Of a DNA stretch of 64,000 bases, positions 37,601-47,532 are shown piece after piece (positions within the stretch are counted from its first letter, which is position 1; every line of letters starts with the position of its first letter). Below the pieces are notes generated by a model. The model was not told the DNA's origin. It did no database searches and saw only the letters and a list, made by a program, of their open reading frames with translations. The stretch comes from Juglans regia (Eukaryota > Streptophyta > Magnoliopsida > Fagales > Juglandaceae), in contig NC_049903.1 in NCBI RefSeq assembly GCF_001411555.2, positions 16,473,234 through 16,537,233 on the forward strand, in the 5' to 3' direction. Made by a program: the position numbers and the translations under genes.

Positions 37601-37628
37601 TGAAGATGCAATGTTATATGAGCCATAG
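26343..37628 (+). CDS. Primase homolog, organellar (zinc ribbon and TOPRIM domain, no helicase)
   Basis: Thirteen exons, all GT-AG: 26343-26502, 27421-27557, 27741-27796, 27877-27928, 28007-28111, 30765-30845, 33103-33183, 33512-33577, 33677-33793, 35451-35498, 35589-35674, 36394-36454, 37560-37628. Phases close to 372 codons plus TAG. The first exon gives a Ser/Arg-rich, acid-poor transit-type peptide ([19 protein letters not shown]...), pointing to mitochondria or chloroplasts. A zinc ribbon follows with Cys97, 100, 125 and 130, then a primase region. The TOPRIM motifs are VEGEIDKL (Glu248) and ATDGDTSG (Asp310, Asp312). This is the primase half of plant Twinkle-type proteins. The frame stops at LYEP after [10 protein letters not shown], and I see no helicase motifs downstream, matching the short Arabidopsis primase homolog (At1g30660, as I recall). 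The likely role is RNA primer synthesis or nucleic-acid binding in organelle DNA replication. Large introns are due to inserted transposons. Confidence 0.92.
26659..26780. repeat. Complementary (CA)n and (TG)n microsatellites in intron 1
   Basis: A CA tract at about 26659-26674 and a TG tract at about 26758-26780 lie about 85 bp apart in the same intron. Transcribed RNA could pair the two tracts. The TG tract runs directly into a T tract that is the reversed poly(A) of a LINE. Confidence 0.7.
26781..27024 (-). mobile_element. LINE (L1-type) 3' fragment, antisense in intron 1
   Basis: The T tract at 26781-26799, read on the minus strand, is a poly(A) tail preceded by 'ttcaataaaattttattttatcc'. 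Upstream of it the minus strand encodes the C-terminal end of a plant LINE ORF2 (about [19 protein letters not shown]). It is 5' truncated and opposite in orientation to the gene. Confidence 0.65.
28380..28695 (+). mobile_element. Probable LINE 3'-tail fragment with AT microsatellite in intron 5
   Basis: G/T-rich sequence (gggttggggttggggttggg near 28494) leads into 'cttggttgctcctttaatatatat', a long AT tract (28629-28669) and 'acttatataaaag'. The ending resembles the 'ttacttataaaaaaa' tails of the two clear LINE pieces in this gene. Coding content is not readable, so the call is tentative. Confidence 0.35.
28696..30764 (+). other. Remainder of intron 5
   Basis: Intron sequence with no exon needed by the protein. 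An A tract at 29836-29852 after 'cacttatc' may be the tail of another small retroelement. A CT-rich polypyrimidine segment at about 30661-30695 precedes the exon 6 acceptor. Confidence 0.45.
31190..32748 (+). mobile_element. LINE (L1-type) insertion with a 12-bp target duplication, intron 6
   Basis: The target duplication AAAATGTTTAGA is perfect: 31178-31189 and 32749-32760. The insert ends in 'ttacttat' plus a short A run. Coding pieces are ORF2 regions: [16 protein letters not shown] (after the endonuclease), then [27 protein letters not shown] in another frame, then the start of the reverse transcriptase ([12 protein letters not shown]), then a jump directly to the C-terminal zinc-binding domain (about 32150-32400; Cys in CYMC, His in MDHLLLHC). 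The copy is 5' truncated, lacks the catalytic centre of the reverse transcriptase, and has a frameshift near 31330 and a stop near 31743. It lies in the gene's sense orientation. Confidence 0.88.
34000..35273 (+). mobile_element. Decayed LINE 3' portion, intron 9
   Basis: With many stops and frameshifts the plus strand still encodes LINE ORF2 C-terminal features: [20 protein letters not shown] near 34310-34370, an F.W.A.L segment near 34620, and a cysteine/histidine zinc-binding remnant near 34690-34760. It ends in 'ttacttataaaaaaaa'. The left boundary near 34000 is approximate. It is older than the LINE in intron 6. Confidence 0.7.
36093..36284 (-). mobile_element. Tourist-like MITE, copy 3 (intron 11)
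   Basis: Runs from GGCCTGGTTTGTG to GTAACCAAACGAGGCC, flanked by TTA on both sides (36090-36092 and 36285-36287). The body is the reverse complement of the family (catctcatctcatctaatc, aactttttcaaatccc). Confidence 0.8.
36589..36969 (-). mobile_element. Tourist-like MITE, copy 4 (intron 12)
   Basis: The longest copy: GGCCTGGTTTGGATAG at the left and ATCCAAACCAGGCC at the right form an almost perfect terminal inverted repeat. It is followed by TTA and preceded by TAG. It contains 'catctcactattcacaaacc' twice. It lies immediately before copy 5. Confidence 0.8.
36973..37179 (-). mobile_element. Tourist-like MITE, copy 5, abutting copy 4 (intron 12)
   Basis: Starts GGTTGGGTTTGG right after the TTA that follows copy 4 and ends ATCCAAACGTAGCC. 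It carries a 'caactcaactcaactcaa' repeat near its right end. The shared TTA suggests one copy inserted at the edge of the other. Confidence 0.65.
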
Positions 37629-38409
37629 ATTGCAAACAATGGAATATAGAGGCATAGCTCATACAAAGTACATGATTGATAGAATACAAGCTTCTTCACC
37701 ATGTAAGTGTATGATAAGGCTGTCAAGATTATTTTTGAATTTAAGTTTTGGTGCTTGTTATAAGTAGGGATTATTGAATGTTTGTTTGTTTGTTTTTTTG
37801 AAGCAGATGAAGAAAAGAGTATAAGATACTAGCCATCTTTTCAACTAATCATGGGAGGTAATCGATCACTGCTAAATTCAGATGTGAAAGAAACTTTTGC
37901 ATATTTGTTCAGAAGAGAGCAACTTGGTTTACTTGCAGTGATTCATTTCTATATTCTAATTGTTAATGAATCTCTGAACCCTGTAAGCATTGATCTCAAT
38001 TATGCTCTTTTATCTTTCAAATTACGTACTGTACTTGTGTATTATTTCATTTTTACTTATAAAAAGAAATATAAGTATATTAGATGGAGAATTAGAAGTT
38101 TTCATATCTTATTTTTTTTAACTATATAGATGGTATAGTATTTTATTTGTATGATCTATGTACTCCATAAGCACGCACGGAAAGGAGCTTAAAAATAATA
38201 AAACAAGCATTTACCACAAATATATGGTAAATTCACTTCTCAATTGAAGCTAGAAATTGATCTTAATGCCAACCTATATTTTGATGCCCAAACGAGGGGG
38301 AGAAACTGTTATTACACTCCATTTTTTTTAACAGACATATCACATTTACAAAACATCTCATTCTTAGATTAATTGTGACTAATATGAGAAGAGCAGTAAA
38401 ACTCGAATG
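37629..38409. other. 3' flank of the primase homolog, no further gene
   Basis: Possible 3'-UTR sequence follows the stop codon. No Twinkle helicase motifs (Walker A or B) are visible, which supports a short primase-only protein. The rest is AT-rich intergenic DNA. Confidence 0.45.
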
Positions 38410-38417
38410 GGGAGGAA

Positions 38418-40530
38418 TAGGGCTACAAACAAATCAAGTCGAGCCGAATTCGAACAAGGGTACTCGAGTTAGATTAACATGTTTATTTGTTCGAACTCGA
38501 ATATTTTTGTTCGAATTTGATTCGTTAACCATTAATGTTGTTTGAATTTAACTCCAGCTTGAGTAAAAATAAACAAACTAGTACTCGAATAGCTCAAGCT
38601 CGAACTCGGTTTTTTTTTTTAAATTCTAATTCTTATCTTTTGACTAATATAAAAAATTTTAAATTTTACAAAAAAATTCTAACCATTTAACTATTCAGCC
38701 AAATAGTTTTGATTAAAAATTCTTATGATATAATTTTTTATAAAATAAATTAACTTATAGTTATAAATAAAAAAAATAATACATAAGATCAATGTATTAA
38801 AATAAACTATTTAATTTATAGATAACATAATAAATCAAAAGTTCTAGTTGTATAATATATTATTATTAAATATAAGCTATGAATATATTATAGCTCACAT
38901 TATTAAATATTATATTTATTAGTGCATTACATGCACACGATATAAGTCTTTAATTATAACATATAAGTTCAAGTACATATAAAAATATAATAATATGCAA
39001 CTATAAATAATAAGTAATAGTTATAACTTACAATATGTGTTATCATTTATCTAGCATAATGAAAACCATATTGTGTTTAAGGTTAATGATATGATTCCTT
39101 AATTAAAAAGAATTACATCAACTTTATGTTATTATGTGCATTATATATACAAATTATAGTTAAAATATTATAGCCTTTTTTTTTCTTTTTTTTCTTTTTG
39201 TTTTTAAAGTTAATCAATTATAGTTAATTTGGTAATCGTTTAAAGTAAATGTGTATTCACTCGTTGGTTTATTATTATATCTGTTAATGTCATGTTCCGT
39301 ACAAATTTAGGCCAAGTTTCAACAATTCAGGTTTTTGAAAATGGACCTGCAAAAGATGAAGAGTAGTGCAACTAGGAAAGGGCGGCCTCGGGACCAGGGA
39401 ACCTCCAATGCCAAAGTTAGTAAATATTCTTGGAAGTTTATAAAGAAGTTAAATAGTTTAGGGATCAGAGAGAGATATTCTTGTACCTGGAATCCTTTAT
39501 TTATACTATAAGTCTGGGAAGACAGATCGTGCCTATCCCCATAAAGTCCGCATCTTTTGGATTGTTCCCTAGTTCAGAGTTTTTTAATGCGGCATGGCTC
39601 TACGACAACGTCATTAATGTGGCGTATAGCCCGAGTAGTATAGCCATTAATACGGCGTGGTTCTCCGACCTCCTTTTCCCAGACTGTCTTCTTAATGGTC
39701 CATTGATGTATTTCCTGTTAATAGATCAAGGGTTCCCCGCATATTATGCCTGCTATGCGGGCGGGTACTTGAAGGCTAGACACTACTCGAGGGGTCTTCA
39801 GATCAACGAGTCTCATCCTTATAGCACCATCCCTCCTGCAGGTTGCATTCAGAGGACTTTTTCCATGGGCCGGATTGAAGACTAGTTGCCCTAGGCTAAG
39901 CCTTTGGTCTCAATCCCCATTCATTCATAGGCTTCTTGGTCTTAGTGAGGGGGAAAATCTCCTTACAATATCAATAGGCTATAATCCTTGTAACAATTAG
40001 AATTTTTATATTACATAATACATAATTAACTAGATTTATAAAATAAATTATTACAAACATAAAATAGCTTGATATATCATATAACTTATAATAAAATACA
40101 CAACTAAACATTTATAACTAATTACACAAAAGATTTTCTATATATAAAAATAATAATACAAATTGTCCTAAACACACTTTGCGAACATAATAAGTATATT
40201 AAATAAGGTAAACTATATATAATATATATATTAATAATATATAATTAAGTATATAAAATATAACTAATATGTAATAAATATAACACATACATATACAATG
40301 CATATTACTCGCTTAAAAACGAGCTCAAATGAGTTAAGTCAAGCTTATACGAGTTTTATTCACGAACCTAAACTTAGTTGAACTGAGTTTATATGAGTTT
40401 TGTTCGTTTAATATTCGAGTCAATTTTAGTATTTACAAACATATCATTTATTAAATGAACCGGATTCGAACTGAGTATATACGAGCCGAGGTCAAATTGT
40501 TCACAAGTTGTTCTGTTCATTTGCATCTTA
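38418..40530. mobile_element. hAT-type MITE interrupted by a solo LTR
   Basis: The left end TAGGGCTACAAACAAAT and the right end (reverse-complemented) TAAGATGCAAATGAAC are imperfect inverted repeats. Subterminal words 'tcgagccg', 'actcgag' and 'ttcgaac' occur on both sides. Flanking 8-mers gggaggaa (38410-38417) and aggaggaa (40531-40538) differ at one position. The centre is AT-rich and is split by the solo LTR at 39282-39967. Without the LTR the element would be about 1.4 kb. Confidence 0.65.
39282..39967. mobile_element. Solo LTR, copy B, with perfect 5-bp target duplication
   Basis: Starts TGTTAATGT and ends CTTACA, flanked by ATATC at 39277-39281 and 39968-39972. It is collinear with the solo LTR at 21632-22271. 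No internal domains are attached, so the internal part was removed, presumably by LTR-LTR recombination. It is nested inside a hAT-type MITE and is therefore younger than it. Confidence 0.85.
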
Positions 40531-40587
40531 AGGAGGAAAAACGAGGTTTACATGGGATGCGTACATTTTTTTATTGTTCATAATAAT

Positions 40588-41240
40588 ATTCAACACACTA
40601 CAACAGATTATACATTTTGTAACGAACGAAACTGTCACAAAAAAAAAAAAAAAAACCAACTCTAAATACTTGATGTAATGGAAAAAAATGGTCACCCAAC
40701 CAACACATGATGAACCCCGTCACCAAATAGATGTGTTGGCTTATTGTTTAACCGTCACAAAACATATTTTTGTGACAGTTGTATTTCCACTATTCAGTTT
40801 ATTGTTCAAACCTAACATCCAATTTATGACGGTTTATTTGTGTCACCCAAATAACATTCGAATGATATCGTCAAATGTTGTGGTAGATGCATATTCGAAT
40901 GTAATGTTGTAACATTCAATTATAGTGTGAGCAAAATGTTAAAAAAAAGTTTGAACGTAGGTTATGTAACATTAGAATGCTACAGTGTGATTAGTTTGAA
41001 TGTTAGTTTATAAGTTGTTTAAACGTTAAGTTTGTAACGTTCGAATGTACAAACCTACGTTTGCATGTTGTATGCCACATCTTCATATGTGGTCTTGTTT
41101 GTTTGAACATTGATACATTCAAGCATTTGCCACTGTACGTTCTAACTGATTTATGTTTGAATGTCAAATCGAATGTAAAGTTTAAATTTGAAAGTTATAG
41201 GTTTACATTTGAACATAAGTTTAATAAGAATTGAGAAATA
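40588..41240 (+). mobile_element. CACTA-like terminal region with repeated TTCGAATGT words
   Basis: Begins CACTACAACAGATTATAC, a CACTA-type end. The next 600 bp carry many variants of 'aacgttcgaatgt' in both orientations and 'tgtgacagt/actgtcac' pairs, the pattern of CACTA subterminal repeats. No matching far end was found. Confidence 0.45.
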
Positions 41241-41319
41241 CATAAAAGATATTATATATTTGAAATTGTCCAAATTATATCATAAATAGTGTAGGAGTTA
41301 TACATATGTTAGACATGCC

Positions 41320-41673
41320 ATGATCTTCAAACAAAAGATTCATACCATATCTGTACAGGGTGTTCAGTTTGAGGTATTGGCGGCTGTCTTTGCTGAGCTA
41401 CTGCAAATCTCTCATGTATCTGAGACCTCGTTTTCTGTGGATCAAGCTGAGCAATCATCGGATGTTGGGACTTCTACTAGTTCTACCCCTATTGAGGATG
41501 AGCTTACGGACATAGATGATGCCTTATCAAACAATGCCGAGATTGTTGTTCAGAATGAAGACCATGAAGAGCACTTTCGGCTTTCATTGGGAGATATTGC
41601 TCACTGTTCGAGGCAAAAAGCTCCTTCCACCAGAATATATTGCTCCTATTTTTTAGGATGTTGCAACTCATAA
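41320..41673 (+). other. Unrecognised open reading frame in transposon-like sequence
   Basis: A frame of 117 codons starting MIFKQKIHTISVQGVQFEVL and rich in Ser, Asp and Glu in the middle. I do not recognise a family. It follows CACTA-like subterminal repeats and is probably transposon-derived or a chance frame. A second short frame at 41764-42015 is equally unplaced. Confidence 0.25.
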
Positions 41674-42015
41674 TTGCAATAAACATAGACTCGATGGGAC
41701 ATAAGGCCACCTTCAGCTAATGCGTAGTTCCTCCTCCCTTTGGCATAGGGAGATCCTTTCCACTTGCCTTTACGGATATTTCCAAGGGTCCGTTACGGGT
41801 CTAGGGTTATCTCCATCGACAATCTTCCATATGGGGTAATTATTACTTGGATGCTACTACGGTTGGGAGTAGTGCCCCAAGTTGAGAAGTGGCTAGTCCA
41901 GCAGATTAGCCCATTTGACATGAAATCACATAGACACAATCTTGGACAGGCCAAGCCACATGCTCAACATGAGGCTAGGGCCTACACCAGATTTTGTGCC
42001 ACCGACCTAGACTAA

Positions 42016-43213
42016 AGCTGGTGTTGAAACCCACGACTGGACTAGTGGGGAGCCGCTAGTTGGCACTACATGTGACACGTGCCCTACTTAGGTTGATGTG
42101 ATGATGTTAAAGATTACTTCACACGTTGATTGACTGTTTGATGTGCATATTGTAGACATAAACATGATTAAAATAAAATTATATAACCATTCATCGATAA
42201 ATATAGACTAGAAACTTCAACTGAAACGCAATCACTCATTGTAAAAAGATTACGTAAATACAAAAAAAATTATGTCAATTATCGTACCTTTGAATTTAGG
42301 AACTTACGTTCTTAATCAACAGAATTCTTTATACTCTTATTTTTGTTTCTGATTGATGCACAGTTGTAAGAGTAAAATAGAAGTGGGTTCCACCGGTAGA
42401 GAAGATCAGTGCGGCGGAAAAAATATAGAGGAATTAATATTGACTGTACTGTAGCACTGACATTTGTTGTAAGTAAAAGTTGGAGCCCATTATATTTTTA
42501 AACACCAGAGATGGGTCCACAGTCATGATTTACAACTTTCTTTCATGAAACAGCCTAGTCCTATAGAAAATACCCACCAAGAGTGGGTATACTAATTGTA
42601 TTTTTTTTTATTTAATAGTTAAAGAAATATTTTTTAATGACTTGTTTTAGTAGTTAAGGAAGTTGTGACTTTGTGAATTTCTGAATGTTTTTCCAATATT
42701 TAAGGTATTTAGAAAAATGTTTGAAAAAAAATTTACATGTCAAGAGCCTTGAGACTTTATAAATTGTGGCTATACACCTAACAAATGAGAATTATTAAAA
42801 AACAATTTCAATCAAAATTTTTGGGGGGCTTCATCTCTGTGAATCACACTAATTGATCTACATAATAAAAACCAAACTTTTAATAAGAATTATCTTGTCC
42901 ATATGAATTTATTATTCTCTCTAATACTTGTTGAAATAAAAATTCAAAGAAAATATAGAATTCTCTAAACAAATGAAATGATTATAGACAAATTCACTCG
43001 CTCAAATTAAGATCTATTGTGTGTCTTGCGAGTTTGAGTAGTAAGTGAGACTTGTTTAGTGGTTCGCTCAACCAAACGTCTACTTTGAATCTAGCAAACT
43101 CTCGGGTTTCGCCACTCTTGTGCATTCATTTTCTTCCTTTCCAAGCCCTCTGCTTCTTTGAAGCTCATTTATACCTTTGTTAAGCATGCCGCATGCATTA
43201 GTTATCAACCCAT
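42016..43213. other. Intergenic, no supported gene
   Basis: AT-rich sequence with no family-like frame and no clear element boundaries. Confidence 0.45.
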
Positions 43214-43419
43214 TCTTGTCATGTTTGGTTACACAAATGATATGAGATGAAATTTAAAGAAAATATTATTAGAATATAATTTTTTAATATAATTTTTATT
43301 TTGAGATTTAGAAAAGTTGAATTATTTATTGTATTTTATTTGAAAGTTTGAAAAAAATTGTAATGATTGGATGAGATAAGATGAGATGAGTTGACTGATT
43401 TATGAAAACAAACCAGCCT
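43214..43419 (+). mobile_element. Tourist-like MITE, copy 6
   Basis: The right end reads ACAAACCAGCC followed by TTA. The body has 'gatatgagatgaaa', 'agaaaagttgaattattt' and 'tgtaatgattgg'. The left end (tcatgtttggttacac) is diverged. Confidence 0.65.
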
Positions 43420-43590
43420 TAGTCTCAAAATCGTTTATTTTTCATAATGAATTACTCCTCAAAGCATCATGTCATGGTCTTCGCAAATTTAGATGCTACT
43501 TCCTAAATGGTTCTTTGTTTAGTCGTGAGAAAATGAGCTCAATTAAAGAAAGTGATCAATCAAATCTAGCTTTTGAAACTCCCACTCTAA

Positions 43591-44486
43591 GAGCCTAGCC
43601 AAATGTCAGTGCCTAGTCAGATTTTGGCTAACTTTTATTGAAGTGGTCTGCATTGGAGTAGTCAAAACTCCAAAACTCTACTTTTGAGCTACAGTAAAGT
43701 CATTTCTTTATCCAAGTTTAGCCAGTTACTGCTCATCTCTAAAATAATATTTTACTCAAAAAATATTTTCAACAATCTTCTTCATTCCCTCATTTTTTAG
43801 TTCCCATTTTCCTTTATTTTTTTTTCTCTTCCTTTTCTCTCACGCCGAAAGAGAACTCGCACCCAACGCCCCCATTTTCGTCCATCTTTCCGTCGCCGTT
43901 TGATGGCCTTTCATCCATTTCCACATCAGACACTTGAGATGTGGGAAGAGGGCCAAAATTTCCATCAAACGGAGGAGCAGGGAGGGGCAAGATTGGCAAA
44001 GAACCTAGCATTTTTCCGAACAAACATAACCTTCTATATGAACTGTAAAAGTGACGAGCTTCAGCACAGATTTGTGCTAGATAAAAATGACTGCATATTA
44101 TCACTAACTATGATAAGAAATCAAAGTGAATAGATTTACATACTGATTATGTAGGTAGTGGGTATAGTGAAGGTTAGAGGCTTCATATTACTACTAGATT
44201 TGGTATCGAAGATATCACAAGGAGATCAAAGAGAAGCTTTCGTGTAGATATGGAGGAAGAGAGAGGTTGTGAGGCACAGAGGGAGAGAGAGAAGTGCAAT
44301 GACAGTGGTCGATTACTAAAAAATTAAAAATATTATTATTAAGATATCTAATATTTTATTATTATTTTGACTTTGAGATGGATAGTTCAATATGAATTAA
44401 TATCTTCAATGGTTTTAACTTTAGCCAAAACTTAAACTTTTAGTCAAATTTTAGATTTACTAATAGCTAGACCATTGTCAATGCTC
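43591..44486. mobile_element. MITE with GAGC...GCTC ends and TAA duplication
   Basis: The left end GAGCCTAGCCAAATGTCAGTG and the right end (reverse-complemented) GAGCATTGACAATGGTCTAGC are related inverted repeats. TAA flanks both sides (43588-43590 and 44487-44489), fitting a PIF/Harbinger-type element. The interior has 'agccaaaa'/'ttttggct' words on both sides and a C/T-rich centre. Confidence 0.55.
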
Positions 44487-44569
44487 TAAGGGGTACTAAG
44501 ATGAAGTACTGATAAGCAATATCTTAAGTGTTCGAAGCTACTTAGACAATAATGTACTTTGTATCATTC

Positions 44570-44833
44570 TCCAAGTCTAGTTTGACTTCTCTTCGTTTGT
44601 ATATTGAAATGAGATGAGATGAAAAATCTGTGAAAAGAAGTCAAATAGTTTGTGAATATTAGTGAAATAGTTTGAATTAATATGTTTTATTAGGTTTTGA
44701 AAAATGAGATAGAAAAAGTTGAATAAAAATATTATAAAGTTAAAATATTGTTATAATATAATTTTTTTAATATAATTTTTATTTTGAAATTTGAAAAAGT
44801 TGAATTGCTTTTATGTTTTATTTTTTCTGTTGC
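44570..44833 (+). mobile_element. Tourist-like MITE, copy 7 (3' truncated)
   Basis: Shows 'cgtttgtatattgaaatgagatgagatg', 'tttgtgaatattagtgaaatag' and 'tttgaaaaagttgaattgc' in family order. The usual right end with CCAAAC is missing. Confidence 0.6.
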
Positions 44834-45166
44834 AGCGTTTATGGCCCTTTACATGTAGCTTCTAATATGTAATTAGAAAATTTCTGTGAAAAATGTTGCG
44901 TTGTTTGAATGTGCATTTCTTAGAGTTTTGTGTTAATTATTTTGCTGATCATGAATTATTGTACTTTAACTCTTTCTTTTGTAAACGTGTTAGAATAAAT
45001 GCCTTTTTTGAAAACTCATTAGATTTTCTGTTTTTGATATATACAAATACTTAGATCCATCCCTCTCAGTTCTGTATGATATATTGATCATCTATAACTA
45101 TCAAAAATAGAAATAATGCCTTGTAAGAACAATTCCCTAGATCAGAAAACATACAAGCGTGGAACA
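44834..45166. other. Intergenic, no supported gene
   Basis: Short AT-rich stretch between two elements with nothing further recognisable. Confidence 0.45.
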
Positions 45167-45174
45167 ATTAAGGG

Positions 45175-45854
45175 TAGGGGTGTAAACTCAAACCGGAAAA
45201 CCGGACCGGACCGGACCGGTTTTACCGGTTTTTAAAACGTAAAAACCGGCCGGTTCCGGTTCCGGAATTTTTTGGACCGGACCGAACCGGACCGGACCGG
45301 TTGATTAAAAAAAATAAAAAATAATATTTTTATATATAAGTTTTATACAAAATATTTTATATATATTAAATATTAATATATATAAGTTTTATATATAATG
45401 TATAATTATAAATTTTTATGTGAAATTTTATATATAACATATATATTCATATATGAAATAATTTCTTATTATAATTTATAAATTATTACATAAAATGTTA
45501 ATATTAAATCACTAAAAGTTTATAACTAATACTAATATATAATTTATAACTATACCAATAGTCTAATATTAATACTATTATATAGTCTAATATATTAATA
45601 AAAGTATAAAACAGTTTTTTTTAAATCAATTTTTTTTTTTTATAAACAAATTTTTGATGACAAATTGTGAAATTTATATTTTGAAAAAACCGGAAAACCG
45701 GACCGGACCGGATAGGAAACCAATAAAACCGGAAGTACCTGTTTAGGAGGGTAACCGGTGCGTAATCGGTTTTAAAAAATATAAAACCGGTACATTCCGA
45801 TTCGGTCCTAGATTTTATCCAAAACCGGACCGGACCGGACCGGTTACACCCCTA
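45175..45854. mobile_element. hAT-type MITE with CCGGA tandem subterminal repeats
   Basis: The left end TAGGGGTGTAAACTC and the right end GGTTACACCCCTA are inverted repeats sharing TAGGGGTGTAA. A perfect 8-bp target duplication ATTAAGGG lies at 45167-45174 and 45855-45862. Both subterminal regions are arrays of 'ccggaccgga' and 'aaaaccgg' that can pair with each other. The centre is AT-rich and noncoding. The perfect duplication suggests a relatively young copy. Confidence 0.9.
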
Positions 45855-45862
45855 ATTAAGGG

Positions 45863-46600
45863 CATGTAACAATATATTTTCAGTGTTGTTTGGGCTCTTA
45901 TATCATTCAATAAATTGTCAAACTTTGGGTGTAGTGTACACTTCTGGTAGGCCATCCATTTCCATCCTGAAATTATATATATATATATATATATGTATAT
46001 ATAAAGCTTTTATTCTCATCATTTACACACTACACATTATATTTTTTTCTCAAAACTAGAGGCATTTATATACATATTGATGGATTCTTTCATGAGAGAG
46101 GTTAGGAGAATATTTCCAAGCCTGTGCAGGGAAATTTGAGTGGAAATTTCACAAATATATTTTTCAATTTGGGGTTTATTGGTTTTTCTTCTAGTCATAA
46201 TGTCATCAAACCTATCTTGAGTAATCTCCTAGTACTGAATTTTTTTGTTTTCCTTGATGTTGTGCAGTTTGTTGATATTATCAAATACACGGATGAAGAG
46301 TATGAGAAGTCACGCGCGATATATAGCTCAGTTTATACTTGATATGAGAATTTCAATGGTTATTTCAGTGGATAGTAGAGTTAAACAATTTGTTATGACC
46401 ATGATGGTTATTTATTATTTTAGATGTAGCTCAGTTTGTACTTGATATGAGAATATAATACACCGCCCTAGTGTATAAATACATATGAGTTTGGATGAGT
46501 TGATGGATTTTATTTGCTTCATGTGTTTTCGATATTTAACTTGAATGAATGAAGCTTAGAGTTGGTTGAATGTTGCATTTAGGAACAACAAAAAACCAGG
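45863..46600. other. Intergenic, no supported gene
   Basis: Contains an AT microsatellite near 45976-46002 and a local direct repeat around 'atgtagctcagtttgtacttgatatgagaat' variants at about 46320-46455. Frames here lack domain features. Confidence 0.4.
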
Positions 46601-47532
46601 CATAGTAAGAAAATTGGGTCAAAAAGTTTTACATGAATACCTTAAACTTTCGGCGAATTTAAGGTATTTATCGGTGATAAGTTTTCGCCAGTAAATATGT
46701 TAAAAACATGATCAACCTTTACCAGCGATGTCATGATCGCTGCTAAAATCTTCAACCAAGCGATTTGGAAATCGCCGCCAGCATATTTTCATAACCAAAC
46801 GCTCATTCCCAGAGATTTTCAAATCGCTGGAACTGACTTACCCAAAGCAACAAGTAATTTGTAGCGATATATAAATAGCTGGTAATTTAGATACTTGGCG
46901 GCGATCTAAAATCGCCGGTTAATTTTAGTTTTTTCCCATTGAAGTTTTGATCGCTGCAAACGAGTTCCAAAATCAATGCCAGCGAGTTATCAATCGCCGC
47001 TAATTAATTTTGAAAACGAAACACTAACTTACGGCGATTTTATAATCGCCGTAATTGAGTTATTCCCCGCGATATTATGATCGCTGCGTATGAGTATACG
47101 TCAATTGCAACGATAAAAGTTCGCTGGGATTATGTTTTAGCAGCGAACTGTTATCGCTGCAACCGTTATTTCATAGCAATTAATTGTATTACGACGATTT
47201 CAAGAAATCGTTGCTAAATTCAATTGCTGGCGATTTTTACTCTTTTAGCGACATAAATTAATCGCTGAAATTAATATTTCCCAACGATTAACATATAAAT
47301 CATATCTTGAAATTCCGGCAATTAAAGGTGCTATTTGCGGCACGTAAAATTCACTGGGAAAAAATTTCTTTGCTGGTGATTTTTGGCTTCCGTTGGAGTA
47401 GATCTAAAGTGGGCCTTTAATACCAACGAACGTCCGGCAATTTATAAATCGCTAATAAAGGTTATAGGCGGCGATTTTGTGGCATTTTCCCACGATTCAT
47501 TTTTGCTGGAAAATGTATTTCCCCTTGTAGTG
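46601..47532. mobile_element. Non-autonomous CACTA-like element packed with GCGAT/ATCGC subterminal repeats
   Basis: The right end CCCCTTGTAGTG (reverse complement CACTACAAGGGG) is a CACTA terminus. The left end CATAGTAAGAAAATTGGG is a degenerate version. Between them are more than twenty copies of 10-15 bp units such as 'gcgattttataatcgccg' and 'agcgaactgttatcgctg', mostly small palindromes. CACTA transposases bind such subterminal repeats. There is no coding capacity. Related fragments occur at about 13750-13850. Confidence 0.65.

Noticed and set aside
37629..40000. Helicase half of a Twinkle gene downstream of the primase exons
   Set aside because: No Walker A or B, or RecA-like motif is visible in any frame; the region is AT-rich and transposon-derived.
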